DNA of 64,000 nucleotides from Moringa oleifera. Lineage: Eukaryota > Streptophyta > Magnoliopsida > Brassicales > Moringaceae. Every line of letters starts with the position of its first letter. The stretch's first letter is position 1. The position numbers and the translations under genes were made by a program. The notes under the pieces are model-generated. The model was not told where the DNA came from and made no database searches. It was given only the letters and a program-made list of their open reading frames with translations. The DNA lies in the NCBI GenBank assembly GCA_021397835.1, contig JAJFZO010000034.1, forward strand, positions 4,714,501-4,778,500, in the 5' to 3' direction. Shown piece after piece: positions 25,301 to 37,003 of this stretch.

Positions 25301-26995
25301 GTAGGATAAGAAGTTTACTTTGATTGTTTACATAGGAGATTGCACTCAGCGAACTTTTCATGAATCTGTGTTGTACAATAAGTTTATAAAAGGATCATCG
25401 AAATTAGTCTATTATCGATTATAAAAATATATAAGTTTTGTTTTGTTGTATCATTTCATATGATCATTTAAATAGTTTTTAATTTTTAATTTTTTAATAA
25501 TATATTTAAGAATACAAATATTTTTATATTTTATATATATTGTTCAGGTAGTCGAACTGACTTAAACTCCTTAGTTGAAAAAATTCATTTTTTTGTGAAT
25601 TAGATTTGGACAACAAATTTATAGATGAATGATCAATATTAGTTTGTTACGATTTTAAGTACATATGAGTCTTACTTTTTTGTCTTTTAATTTGACTTTT
25701 TAAATAATTTTTAAATTTTTTCTTTTTAGTAGTTTGTAGGAAAAGATAATTTTTTTAAAAAATTTATGCATATTTTTTAAGAGCATAAATTCAATTTAAT
25801 TCGTTAATTAAAATAGCTCGTTGAATTTTATAAATTAAATTTAGATAATAAATTCACAGATGGATGATCGAGATCAACTTATTATCTATCATAAGTGTAT
25901 TAAATTTTATTTTTGATGTTAGTTTAATCTGACATTTTAAGTAATTTTAAAACTTTTTTTTAATAATGTGCTAGAGAATACACAAAATTTTTGAGTTATA
26001 TATATATTTTTTAAAGCACATAAGCTCAATTTGTCTTATTAATTGAAAAATTATGTTAAATGTTTTCATGAATAGGGTTTGTACAATAAATTGATTGATG
26101 GTTGATCGAATCAACTTATTGTCGACTCTAAATATATATGAGTATTATCTTTTGATTTGATATTTAAATAATTTTTAAGCTTTTTTCAACAATATATTAT
26201 AAAAGACATATATTTTTGAATTTTATATATATTTTTCAAATTGTGTGAATTCAATTTAAATAATTAACTGATAAAACTCGATGAACTTTTTATGATTCGA
26301 GTTTGAATAATAAATTCACTAATAAATGATTGAGACCTACATATTATGGACCCTAAGTATATAGAATCTTGTCTTCATATCTTTTGATTAAAGAATTCTC
26401 AAATTTCTATTTTTAGTAATGTTCTGAAGTAATATTCATATTTGTGTTTTATGCATATTTTTTTAAGTGCATAAACTCAATCTTAATCCATTAATTGAAA
26501 AAATATGTCAAATAAAGATTGACATGTAAGTTCACAAATAAATGATTAAGATTGACTTATTATCAACTTTGAGTATATATGAATATTATCTTGATGTCTT
26601 TTTAATTTAACTTGAAATAATTTTCAAATTTCTTTTGTTTTTTATAGTACTGTAGTGGAGAAGACACAAGTATCTTTGAATTTTATGTACATTTTTCAAA
26701 TGGATGAATTCAATCTAAATATTTAACTAAAAAACTTATGAAACTTTTTATAAATTGGATTTGAAGTGCGATGAGTTCACGAATGATTGTGACCAGTCTA
26801 TTATGGACTTCAAGTATATATGAATCTTACTGTAGCGTTTTTTTAATTTAATTTTTTAAATAATATATTAAAAATTAAAAATTTCTAATTTATATATATT
26901 TTTAAGTGCATAAATTCAATCCAACTCATTAATTAAAAAACTCATTTAATTTTTTATGAATCAGATTTAGCCAATAAAGTTATGCAATCTTAAGT
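22320..26995. repeat. Decayed tandem array, about 19 units of roughly 230 bp
   Basis: The same ordered blocks recur throughout: an AACTCAATCYAATYCATTAA-like block, then ACTTTTTATGAATC, then AATAAGTTCAYRGATGGATG, then TATATATGAGTCTTGTCTTA, then TTTTGATTTAATCTTTYAAA, then a T-rich stretch, then AAGACAAGTATTTTTGA. Using the first block as register, units begin near 22330, 22565, 22788, 23009, 23309, 23548, 23785, 24020, 24253, 24405, 24625, 25340, 25555, 25785, 26020, 26240, 26470, 26700 and 26905. Most spacings are 205-240 bp. The array is broken at about 24.73-25.33 kb by non-array flank-like DNA. It has no coding capacity. Confidence 0.8.
24895..25280. repeat. Array-flank segment, copy 1 (partner 27030-27920)
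   Basis: It carries GAAACCATAAAGAGACAATC, ACAAGTTATGTAAACAAAGT, TTGAGCATGCATT and TTAAATGTAATTATTTTAAT in the same order as the segment that ends the second half of the array. It therefore reads as a duplicated array boundary. Confidence 0.65.
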
Positions 26996-27029
26996 ATATA
27001 TATGAAGTTTACAATGGTGTGATGTAATT

Positions 27030-27920
27030 TGATTTATGAAACCATAAAGAGGCCATCTTTAAATCCGATTCCAAACCGCTAGAGGTGAGCATTCGATTAG
27101 TATGATCAATTCGGTTTAAAAATTTGAAAAACTGAATTAACCAATTTTTTTTAAAAATCGAAACCGATGAAATATGAAAAAATAACCGATTAAATCGAAT
27201 TGAAATTTTTTTTATCAGTTTCATCGGTAACCAAATTAATCAAAAATTTATTTAAATTTAAATTTTATATTTTTAAAAAATAAATTAATAATAATAATAA
27301 TAAAATTAATTAATTATTAAATTAAAATCAATTTTTCGATTGGTTTTGATTTTAAAAAAATTAATCAAAAATCGATAAAAAAATCGAAAAACAAATTTAT
27401 AAACTGATTGAAAATAAAAAAAATTTAAAAATCAAATCAAATTAACCGAAATCAATTTGATTTATTGGTTTTTTTTTTGTTTTAACCGAATTATACTCAC
27501 CCTTACAAATCGCTTAGCCTTGCTTCATGATCGGGAAACGCTAACCATGGATATGATGTCGGAAATAGATCGATTTTATATCACCTTCAATTCGAATGAG
27601 CAAAAGCAATTCTCCTTGCATGATGTGGATTCCATACATTCATGATCCGGATGACTTTAGGTACAAGTTATGTAAACAGAATTCCAACGTGTATCTAGAA
27701 TATAAGATCACAAATTGGAATAAAGCCCGCATTTATTACAAAATAAAAAAACTTTTATTATGAATTAATAAAGAATTGAGCATGCATTGTTCCTTTTTAT
27801 TTTGAATTAATTATATTATATTATATTTTTATAAAAACAGAAAAAAATAATGAATAAAATTTTATCAAATTTAAAAAAATGTTAAATATAATTATTTTAA
27901 TGAATGGAAAAGGGGCTAAC
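27030..27920. repeat. Array-flank segment, copy 2, interrupted by a MITE
   Basis: It has the ordered blocks GAAACCATAAAGAGGCCATC, ACAAGTTATGTAAACAGAAT, TTGAGCATGCATTGTTC and TTAAATATAATTATTTTAAT shared with 24895-25280. The extra 426 bp relative to copy 1 is the MITE at 27080-27505. Confidence 0.65.
27080..27505. mobile_element. hAT-like MITE, 426 bp
   Basis: The left end TAGAGGTGAGCA and the reverse complement of the right end, TAAGGGTGAGTA, match at 9 of 12 positions. Flanking 8-bp duplications CAAACCGC and CAAATCGC differ by one base. The inner ends carry inverted AATTCGGTTT / AAACCGAATT-like sequence. It is noncoding and AT-rich, and resembles the common plant TAGGGGTG-ended MITEs. It is inserted in the right flank of the tandem array. 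Confidence 0.65.
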
Positions 27921-28260
27921 AATTTGTTTACGATGCTAATAGAAACATTCACGCGCCATACGTGTGGGAGGGCGCACACCCGTGCGAGTAAACTGTAGCC
28001 TAAACATCAAACTCAAAACTAAAAAGAAGAAAGAGAAAAAGGATCTCCAAAAGCCTAACGCGCGAGAATGAAAGCCCAGAGAAGGAGAGATTGGAGCGAG
28101 TGAGACAAGCGAGTGGATTTACCACGTCCCAAAAATTCCTCAGATCCCTAAATTGAACCCTAAAATCCTTCTGCCTTCCTTCCACGCCCACTCGCTTTCG
28201 TACCTCACTCGCTTGGCGTTAACCGCTGGCTTTTATAGCTTGCTTTGAGGTTTTTCGCGC
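27921..28260 (+). promoter_or_regulatory. FAR1 promoter and probable first leader region
   Basis: Composition changes sharply from AT-rich to GC-richer at about 27.94 kb, about 3 kb before the FAR1 start codon. An acceptor at 30935/30936 shows that the coding exon is preceded by an intron, so transcription probably starts here. The first donor was not identified. The region carries the FHY3/FAR1-binding site at 27948 and an ACGTG element at 27960. Confidence 0.5.
27948..27957 (+). promoter_or_regulatory. Exact FHY3/FAR1-binding site TTCACGCGCC
   Basis: All ten bases of the published FHY3/FAR1-binding site are present. An ACGTG element begins at 27960, only two bases further on. In the Arabidopsis FHY1 promoter an ACGT-type HY5 site also lies next to such a site. 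Binding here is inferred. Confidence 0.6.
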
Positions 28261-30935
28261 TCCCCCTTTCTCTCCTTCTCATTCTCTCTCTGTTTAAGTT
28301 TTCTTCGTGAGCTTTCTATTATAGTGATTCATGATTCGATTGGTTTTTCTGTTCTCATTTTCTCTTTTAAAGTTTTGAAGACTGGCTGTATTTTTGGCTG
28401 CTGACAATGCGAGATACCTTAAAATTGCGAAGTTTGTTTGTGCCTTTTCTATTTTGTTTTTACCATAATGTTTTCCTTGAAGAAAGTTAATGGTTTCTGT
28501 TTGATTGCTAGAAAAGTGGGAAATGAAAAGGAATTAGAAAATTCTGAATTTATAGATGTTTGTGATGGTCACTCAGCTTAGCTCATTGGCTTTGGGTGGT
28601 TTATTTTCCGTGACTTGACCCATGGTGTAAGCCAGAATATCATAGTCTTAGAGCTTGGTTGTCTCTGCAACTGGGCTGTGAGTGAATTATTCCGGAATCG
28701 ACAGTCAGAATGATAGTTGCCTGAAGCAATTGGAAATTTACTCCCAAGTTTGATCTTGATTTAACAGAGGAGCCCGCAATGCTGAATGTAGGATTTGGTG
28801 TAGATTTAAAAACCTCAAACCATGTTGATTGTAGGATTGAACAGAGGAGCCCAGAATGTCATAGTCCACAATCTTGATTGAGACAACTTAATGCAAGGCT
28901 CTTCCTCTTTCCTTCATGCAGTGTTATGCCTTAAGGGCTTCTAAAGATATAGTGGGAGCATTTGGTGGTAGATTTAATAACCTCAAACCATGTTGAGGTT
29001 GGTTGATGGAAGAATGTAACCTAATGTGCTTAACTTTTGCTTAAGCAGCAAAAACAATGGGGTCAGGTTAAGGTGAACTTTTGTTTCATGCCTCAAAAGT
29101 AAGAGAAATAAGTAGAAACAAACAGTAACTCATTGAACACTAAGTTTTGTTAGGATGGGAGGCATTTTGCCCTGATCATTGCTTTAAGTTACATAAAATC
29201 ACAGTGGTCAAAGTATGGTTTGCCTTCTTGTTTCCAACCTGCAAAATTTGCATGGGGTAATCATGTAAAATTAGGCCAGTGTTATCTTATCCCATTTGTG
29301 CAATGAACCTAGCGGAATGTCAGCTTTTCTCTCTCCCCTCACACAGTCTTTCTCTATATTTTTCTCTATCTCTTTCTCTCTCTGGTTGCATTAGCTAAAT
29401 GATATTGCGAAGAAGTATTGTTGCCCTTTGTCTGTTTAGCGTTCATAAATAATACAGACATTTCTGACTAAAAGAATATGTAGTCACTCATTAAACAATT
29501 TCTAACTAGCAGTGATGATTTTGAATACTTTGTGATATAAAGGAAAAGAAGAGAGGTGCAACTAAGTATTTATCCAGATGGTGAGAGGAGATATGCAGGT
29601 CTGTTCCAAGCCACCTGCCACCCATTAAAGCTTAAAAAGCTTGCCAGGGGGAGGGGGCAGGGGAGAGGGAGATGGAGATGGAGGGGTGTGGATATTCTCT
29701 GAGTTATGTTAAATGCCTGCTTGGTATCTGAACCAGTGGCGATACTGTTATGGATGCATTGTTATAGTCCTCAGAGCTAAAGTATATAGTGCTACACGGA
29801 TTTTTGGCATAATTCTTTCGAAGTTGTACATTAACCGGATGTTATTTTACTTAAGTTCTTTATTCATTCAATCGCTGTGTTGGATGCTAATAGCTTTGGT
29901 GAATGTTTGTATTTGAAAGCAGACTCAATGATAGGTCTTTGTATAACAATATTGCTTATCGGAAAGAAAACATCTCTTTTTCTTTGTTCTCTGTCTGAAT
30001 GAACTAAGAAGTGCAGCCATATTGGACTTGACCTCCGAAATCGCGTAATGCACTGTAGTAATCATATTTATTAGTGTGCATAATACTCACAGAAGAACTA
30101 GGAGAAGTTTATTTATTGAAAATAGAAATAACAAATTTGATATGAATGTAATGGAGAAGCTACACCTTAATCTATGTGATAAAACAAAAAGTTTCTTTCT
30201 AAAGGTATTGGTTGCCTAGTTCCCATCTCTTTATGTATGCTTTCTCCTAGGTTGATTACATGCTTTGACTTGGACTGAGTTACAGGGGTTATATGAAGAG
30301 TCACACCCATCTTTCCGAATGTGTCTGTGATATGTATGTGAAGGTAATTAAAGGCTTTGTGTTGCATAGGTTACAGATTATAATCCTACCCTATGCATTA
30401 AGTTAGTTGTCAGATTTTCCCAACTCTGATTGTGGGATGTAACTGTAATTTGATCTTGTGCAGTTGATGGATATGCTTGATTTATTTAAATGGAAATGGA
30501 CTAGGAGTAGCGTTTTGACCTACTGTGAAGTTTCAGGAATTTGTATATCTTTTCCCTCTTTCTCTAGCTTCTGGCAATGATTATCTCTGTTTGAACTGGA
30601 CTCGTCACTTTGAGGGGCCTCACCCATAAAACAATAAGTGTCTGCTGGCTTTAGTAGATTTAGAAATGTAATTGTGTTTGTTAGCAATGTTTTGCTTGTG
30701 AGTAGCTCTCTCTTCTTATATTGTCAACAAATGAGTACCATGTCCCTAAATTATGCAATCAGTTTAAAACCAGGCCATGTTAATAGTAAAATTTGCAATC
30801 AGGGAAACTAAAGAAAAAAGAAAAAGAGAAAATAAATTTAACTTGTTCACATCAGGTTATCATCCAATTTTGATTTAATCCTTTATTGTTTTTTGATATT
30901 TGAGGTCCAACTAACTTATCTTAATGTGCTTTCAG
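28261..30935 (+). other. Leader intron region of FAR1
   Basis: Noncoding DNA runs up to the acceptor GCTTTCAG|GTGCC at 30935/30936. It includes short local duplications at 28.62-29.0 kb (AACCTCAAACCATGTTGA at about 28810 and 28980; CAGAATRTCATAGTC at about 28635 and 28851) and a GA-rich tract near 29645-29685. No coding content was recognised. Confidence 0.5.
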
Positions 30936-30976
30936 GTGCCAATGTAAATCATTTGTTGAAAGAGTCGATTTTCTTC

Positions 30977-31027
30977 ATGGAAAAATATCACAAACGAGCT
31001 TCAGAGGAGCATAATATGGATCATTAA
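30977..31027 (+). other. Upstream ORF in the FAR1 leader, 16 codons
   Basis: In the leader part of the coding exon an ATG at 30977 opens MEKYHKRASEEHNMDH and stops at 31027, 15 bases before the FAR1 start at 31043. It is wholly exonic given the acceptor at 30935. It could lower FAR1 translation; no conservation test was possible. Confidence 0.6.
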
Positions 31028-31042
31028 TTGAAAATTTATCTG

Positions 31043-34000
31043 ATGGATTCTCGAGACAGCTTGCCTGGTGCTGGAATGAGTCAAAGTATGATTGAGATTG
31101 TGGACAGAGTGCATAATAGGGATGTTATCGTTGTTGACTCTCCTAAAACAGCTGTTGTAGGTTTTGACGGGGACACAGATTTTGAGCCGCGTAATGGCAT
31201 TGAATTTGAATCTCATGAAGCAGCATACTCATTTTATCAAGAATATGCCAAATCTATGGGATTCACTACTTCAATAAAAAACAGTAGGCGCTCGAAGAAA
31301 TCAAAAGAATTTATTGATGCCAAGTTTGCATGTTCCAGGTATGGAGTCACACCTGAATCAGATAATGCAAGTAGTCGACGGTTGAGTGTGAAAAAGACAG
31401 ACTGCAAAGCAAGCATGCACGTGAAGAGAAGGCCAGATGGAAAGTGGACTATTCATGAATTTGTTAAGGAGCATAATCATGAACTTCTGCCAGCTCTTGC
31501 ATATCATTTTCGGATTCATAGGAATGTTAAGTTAGCTGAAAAGAATAATATTGACATTTTGCATGCAGTTAGCGAACGAACAAGAAAGATGTATGTTGAG
31601 ATGTCTAGACAGTCTGGGGGATATCAAAATCATGGGTTTCTTCAGATTGACATGAATAATCAGTTTGATAAAGGCCGGCATTTGGCTGTGGATGAAGGAG
31701 ATGCTCAAATTATACTTGAGTATTTTAAGCGTATCAAGAAGGAGAATCCCAACTTCTTCTTTGCAATAGATCTGAATGAAGATCAGCGTTTGAGAAATTT
31801 GTTTTGGGTTGATGCTAAAAGTAGGAATGACTATATGAGTTTCAGTGATGCTGTTTCTTTTGATACCACTTATGTCAAATTCAATGATAAACTGCCATTT
31901 GCTCCTTTTGTTGGGGTCAACCATCACTTTCAGTCCATGTTGCTTGGATGTGCGCTGGTTGCAGATGAGTCAAAGGCAACATTTGTTTGGTTAATGAAGA
32001 CATGGCTTCGAGCAATGGGTGGGCAAGCTCCTAAAGTTATAATCACTGATCAAGACAAGGCCTTGAAGGCAGCCATTGAGGATGTCTTTCCAAACACACG
32101 CCACTGCTTTTCCCTTTGGCATATACTGGAAAAGATCCCTGAATCTCTTGCTCATGTAATTAAACGGCATGAGAAGTTTTTGTCAAAATTTAACAAGTGC
32201 ATTTTTAAATCATGGACAGATGAACAATTTGATATGCGATGGTGGAAAATGGTGACTCGGTTTGAACTTCAAGATGATGAATGGGTTCAGTCCTTGTATG
32301 AAGATCGGAAGAAGTGGATGCCTACTTTCATGGGGGATGTGTTTTTGGCTGGAATGTCTACAAGTGTACGTTCTGAAAGTGTGAATGCCTTTTTTGATAA
32401 ATACATCCATAAGAAAATTACTCTGAAGGAGTTTGTGAAACAGTATGGAACTATCTTACAGAATAGGTATGAAGAGGAAGCCATTGCAGATTTTGACACT
32501 TGGCACAAACAGCCTGCATTAAAATCTCCTTCACCTTGGGAGAAGCAGATGTTAACAGTTTATACCCATGCAATATTTAAGAAATTCCAAGTTGAGGTTC
32601 TGGGAGTGGTTGGCTGCCATCCTAAAAAGGAAAGTGAAGATGAAGCAACTGTAACTTTTAGAGTTCAAGACTGTGAGAAAGATGAGAACTTTATGGTAAC
32701 ATGGATTGAAACAAAGTCAGAAGTTTCTTGTTGCTGTCGTTTGTTTGAATACAAAGGTTTTCTTTGTAGACATGCAATGATGGTGCTACAAATTTGTGGT
32801 TTTACAAGCATCCCACCTCGTTATATATTGACACGGTGGACCAAAGCTGCCAAAAGCAGGCAATCAATTGTTGAAGGAACAGATCGAGTACAAACTAGGG
32901 TTCAACGTTATAATGATTTATGCAAACGAGCGATTGAATTGAGCGAGGAAGGTTCACTGTCCGAAGAAAGTTATAGTATCGTGTTACGCACACTAGTAGA
33001 AGCCTTGAAGAATTGCGTCAATGTCAATAATTCCAATAACAGTGTTCTTGAAGCTAGCAGTCTTGCTCATGGTCTTCGGGAAGCAGAAGAAAATCAAGGA
33101 AGTATTGCTACAAAATCGAGCAAGAGGAAGACTACATACAAGAAAAGAAAGGTAAGTTTTACACCTGAAATTGACAATGTACTTGCTGACTTTCTACTTA
33201 TGTTCCTTTTATGCTTAATTTAAAGAAGAAAAATTATTACAATTGAAAATGGTTCCTATTTCAGGGACAATCAGAACCGGATGTTATGCTTGTCGAAGCA
33301 CAAGACAGCTTGCAACAAATGGTTTGTCCTATCTTAATACCTACGTTATATGATCACGATATCCTGTGATGGTTAACGATGTCCACTGGATTGCATTCCA
33401 TCTACTGATACTGTTTCCTATAGTTATTGTTGGAAATGGTTTTAGAAACATGGTTGTTACTGTAAAGGATTGAAGTTGATTTTGCATCTGGCTGCTGTTT
33501 GGTTTGGATACTTAAACTCTAATTTGGTTTACATGTAGGAAAACCTCAGCTCAGATGGAATGACTCTTAATGGTTATTATGGTGCACAACAAAATGTGCA
33601 AGGACTGGTATTACATTTGTTTTCTTTGAGAATTCTAATTAAGCTAAGATCTATTGTTTTACGAAAGCTAATTGATACAATTTTATACCTTCACTAGCGC
33701 TCATCTCATGTACTGAACTTGATGGAGCCACCTCATGAAGCCTACTATGTTAACCAACAGAGCATGCAGAGCCTGGTGAGTTGTGCTGGAGTTATTGACA
33801 TAACTATTTGCAAAGAATGGTTCAAGAAATGCTTTGTTATTTGCTGAATTGGGTGTATGTATCTATAGGGACAATTGAATTCCATAGCACCCACCCATGA
33901 TGGCTTTTTTGGGACTCAACAAGGGATGCCTGGGCTGGTATAGTATTTAATGATGATATCATACATTTTGGGAGAAATGTTTTACTTGAATGTAGTTCAA

Positions 34001-34232
34001 ATGATGAAATTTTTCCTAACTGTGCTTTCAATGGTGCAGGGACAATTGGACTTTCGGCCTTCAACTAGTTTCAGTTATAGTTTGCAGGTATCTTTGCTAG
34101 ACATTCACTTTTTTTGTCATGTATATAACACTCAGTTCATGGCTTTACTATATTGGATCTTTCACCTTACTGCAGGAAGACCCCCATTTGAGAGCAACAC
34201 AGTTGCACAGCAGTGCCTCAAGGCATCCATAA
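31043..34232 (+). CDS. FAR1: FAR1 transcription factor (domesticated MULE transposase), 828 aa
   Basis: Exons: 31043-33151, 33265-33321, 33539-33607, 33698-33775, 33869-33937, 34040-34087, 34176-34232; all phase 0. The first ATG in frame is at 31043 (MDSRDSL); the open frame reaches back 15 bases without an ATG. The sequence matches Arabidopsis FAR1 closely, including the insert ALAYHFRIHRNVKLAEKNN that FHY3 lacks, and its length (827 aa from memory). The FAR1 zinc-finger domain spans residues 53-150 (Cys97, Cys121, His144/146). The transposase core spans about 266-372 (Asp274 in FDTTY, Asp336 in ITDQD), and the SWIM finger is Cys563, Cys565, Cys575, His577. A basic nuclear signal lies at the exon 1 end, and three small exons encode DGYYGxQQxMxGL-like repeats. 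FAR1 partners FHY3 in phytochrome A signalling. It lies 10 kb downstream of FHY3 on the same strand. Confidence 0.95.
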
Positions 34233-36740
34233 GAATTGCATTTCATTGAAGTTGGGAAGTTCTTGGCTCTTGAATCTGGTAAAACACTATGGTTGAAACT
34301 ATTGCGCTTTTAGGGAAATGAAACCAGAAAGCAGTCAGTTGCTCCATTTTAAGAGAAGTCAGTCCGTACTTATTCAAACTAATTTCTTGACCTATAACCT
34401 AAATCAGAAAGCTCTTTTATTCTGGATTGGAATTTAGGCTGCCTTTCTCATCTATATCACATTGTTGGCTTTATCACATTAGTCTCCTGCCAGAAGCATT
34501 GCACTTGACTTAAGGGTGGGTTCGGGGGAGATTGTGGTTGCAAAACTTGGTTGGGAAGAACGTTTGAGCAATTAAGAAATGAGACAGAGAGTAGGATGTG
34601 TGGTCTGCAGAGTAGGTAGTAATTTTAACAAGTGAGAGCTAAATGATGCCTTGATGCATCCTTTGCACCTCATTGATGTTAAAATCACTACACTAACCTA
34701 TGCCTTTGTAATTGTTTTTTTTTTTTTTGGGTTTTATTTTTATGCTTGATGTAATGTTCTGTAGATGTGTAACTCTCCCCAATCAACAACTTATTCTATC
34801 CTCTTTTCTTCTCTTTTCATCGCTAGCATTTTGTACTCTAATTCTTAGATGATGAATAGAAGTGCTTTAATGTTGATTTGTTAATTTAGCATCTCTTTCA
34901 GATTTCACTTGGCTGTCACAGTAGATTCAAGTGGTATTTCTCTGCAAACTGTTGTGAGCCGATGGGGTACATTCCATATTATTCTATTTTTTCCCTGTAC
35001 CTATGTGTTACTCTGTATTCTGGTGTTGCTTAATGTGGAGATGTGAATTTAAACTAGTCATTTCATTGCGGTTACCTTAGTCATATCTGCCTCTACAAGA
35101 TTAGCCACTGTTTACTAAATTGAAGCTAGACCTAGGGACGTTCACCTTTTTACTTTTTGTCTGAGTATTTCCTACCTACTCGGCAAATTTAAGTAAATGA
35201 AGGAATTGATTATGTGGGGAATGTTATTAATTTTAATGTGGTATTCTTATGCATAATGTGATATTCTTATGCATAATGTGATATTGAACTGTTATACCAA
35301 CTTGTTCTTGTGCAATTTGGTGTTGATGGAAATCTTTAAGCTCTGTCATCCTCACATTCCACTTTGATAACAGAAACATGCAGTCGAGAGTATGTTGATG
35401 CCATTATATCACCTTGCTCTGGAGGAATATGTTGATCATTGGGTTTGTGATGTGCTTAACTCATTTTGTAAGAGAATTTTTGTACCCTGGTGATTTATTT
35501 TCTGATAAAAAAAAGAGAGTATATCAAAGTTGTTTACTTTATAACCGAACAGCTCATTCACTCAATATGTTTTTAATGTGGTTTGACCTCAATTCTAACG
35601 TCTACTTTGGAATTTCAAGTAAGAACTCTTTGAAGTACAGTATCAGTTCTGATTAATACAGCAAGAAGCAAGTAACAAAGCTTTGATATAGAAAAAAGTA
35701 TAGAGCAATAGTTTTAAGATTAATTCGGCCATGTAAGCTGAAGTTCTTCTTCTTTAGCTTTCTCAATTTTTCTATTGAATTCTTACTCAAAATGCAAAGG
35801 CGTAAGATAAAAATAGATTAGGGTGATTTGTTGTTGTTTATATGGCAAGGATGTGTATTTTTTATTGATATAAATTTGTATGAGTTTTTAAATAAAAATA
35901 TAAAAAATAATCTTGTAAAAGATTATGTTAATGGAAAAAATGGAGTAAATAAATTTAAATCGTTAAATTTATTAAATTATCATATCTTAATAACTTTTTA
36001 AAAATTCTTTAGAACTAAGGGTCTTCCTTCAACCTTCACAAAACACTTATTTTTTCAAAAAGAAAATGTGTCTCAGCTATGTCAGTTTCAACAATGTATA
36101 AATCATGAAAGGTGTGTATGACTGAGTACTTAAGTATGCATACTCAGAGATTACTTTATCTATATATACATATTTTCTTTTTGATTAAATGAAATGACTT
36201 ATAAAATAATTATAGGTTTACCTTTAACATATACCATATTAAACTGACGTATAATTAAATTTAAATATCATATATCTTACATATATATTAAATCGGGTTA
36301 AAGTTTTGATACCCAAATGAAGTTATTTTTTAATTTTATTTAACAGACAACAAAAAAATTAAACCTAATCACAAATTTACCTGATTGGATTGCCACATCC
36401 ATTTTTGCACACGCTGCTCTTAGTTAATATTACATGGGATTAACTTATGGAATGAAAATATTATATATTTAATCACATTAACATAAATTTATATTTTGTA
36501 TTTTTTAATGAATAATAAAAAATTATATTAATCAAATATTTATATTTAGTATTTGTTTCAATGTAAAAATTTTGTTTAACTTTTTAACATTCACCATTCT
36601 TTTAATTGTCATTTTTTATATTAGAAAATTATTAAAATCAATATAATTTATTATGTGACAGTTTCACATGAAGTATTTTTTAAAAAAAATTTAATTAAAA
36701 AATTTATATGAATATAAACTTTTTCTGACATAATTAAGCT
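34233..36740 (+). other. FAR1 3' region and AT-rich spacer before the FRS2-like gene
   Basis: Probable 3' UTR runs for a few hundred bases, followed by noncoding DNA. A short tandem repeat of GTGATATTCTTATGCATAAT lies at about 35238-35285. The DNA is strongly AT-rich from 35.9 to 36.72 kb. No gene was seen. Confidence 0.5.
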
Positions 36741-37003
36741 AATATTAAAAGAAAAGTGGTAAGAGGGAAAAAAAAAAAAATTCTGTATTTTGGCAAGGCA
36801 AACAGTTCCTCTTGTTTCTTTTTCCCTCCGGTGATCCTGCGGTCGGGAGGAACAAGTGACTTTCTTCCTACTTTTGTTCTTCCAGTTTCCTTTTGCCTTT
36901 TGCTTATCGTAACAAAAGAAGAAAGAATTGAAGAAGGAGAATTAGAAGAGAAGATGGCAACACTGGAAATAGAGAGGCAGCAGACAACGTAGTGACAGTA
37001 CAG
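36741..37003 (+). promoter_or_regulatory. Promoter end and first leader exon of the FRS2-like gene
   Basis: The composition shift at about 36.77 kb and a strong donor CAG|GTACGC at 37003/37004 mark a probable noncoding first exon. It contains an upstream ORF at 36954-36992 encoding MATLEIERQQTT. No FHY3/FAR1-binding-site core was found here, unlike the two sister genes. Confidence 0.5.

Noticed and set aside
27921..28260. Overlapping minus-strand gene at the FAR1 promoter (frame 28000-28191)
   Set aside because: The frame is short, not recognisable and lies in what fits a FAR1 leader better.
31028..31042. Start of FAR1 at 31028
   Set aside because: That codon is TTG; the first ATG in frame is 31043, which matches the FAR1 N-terminus better.
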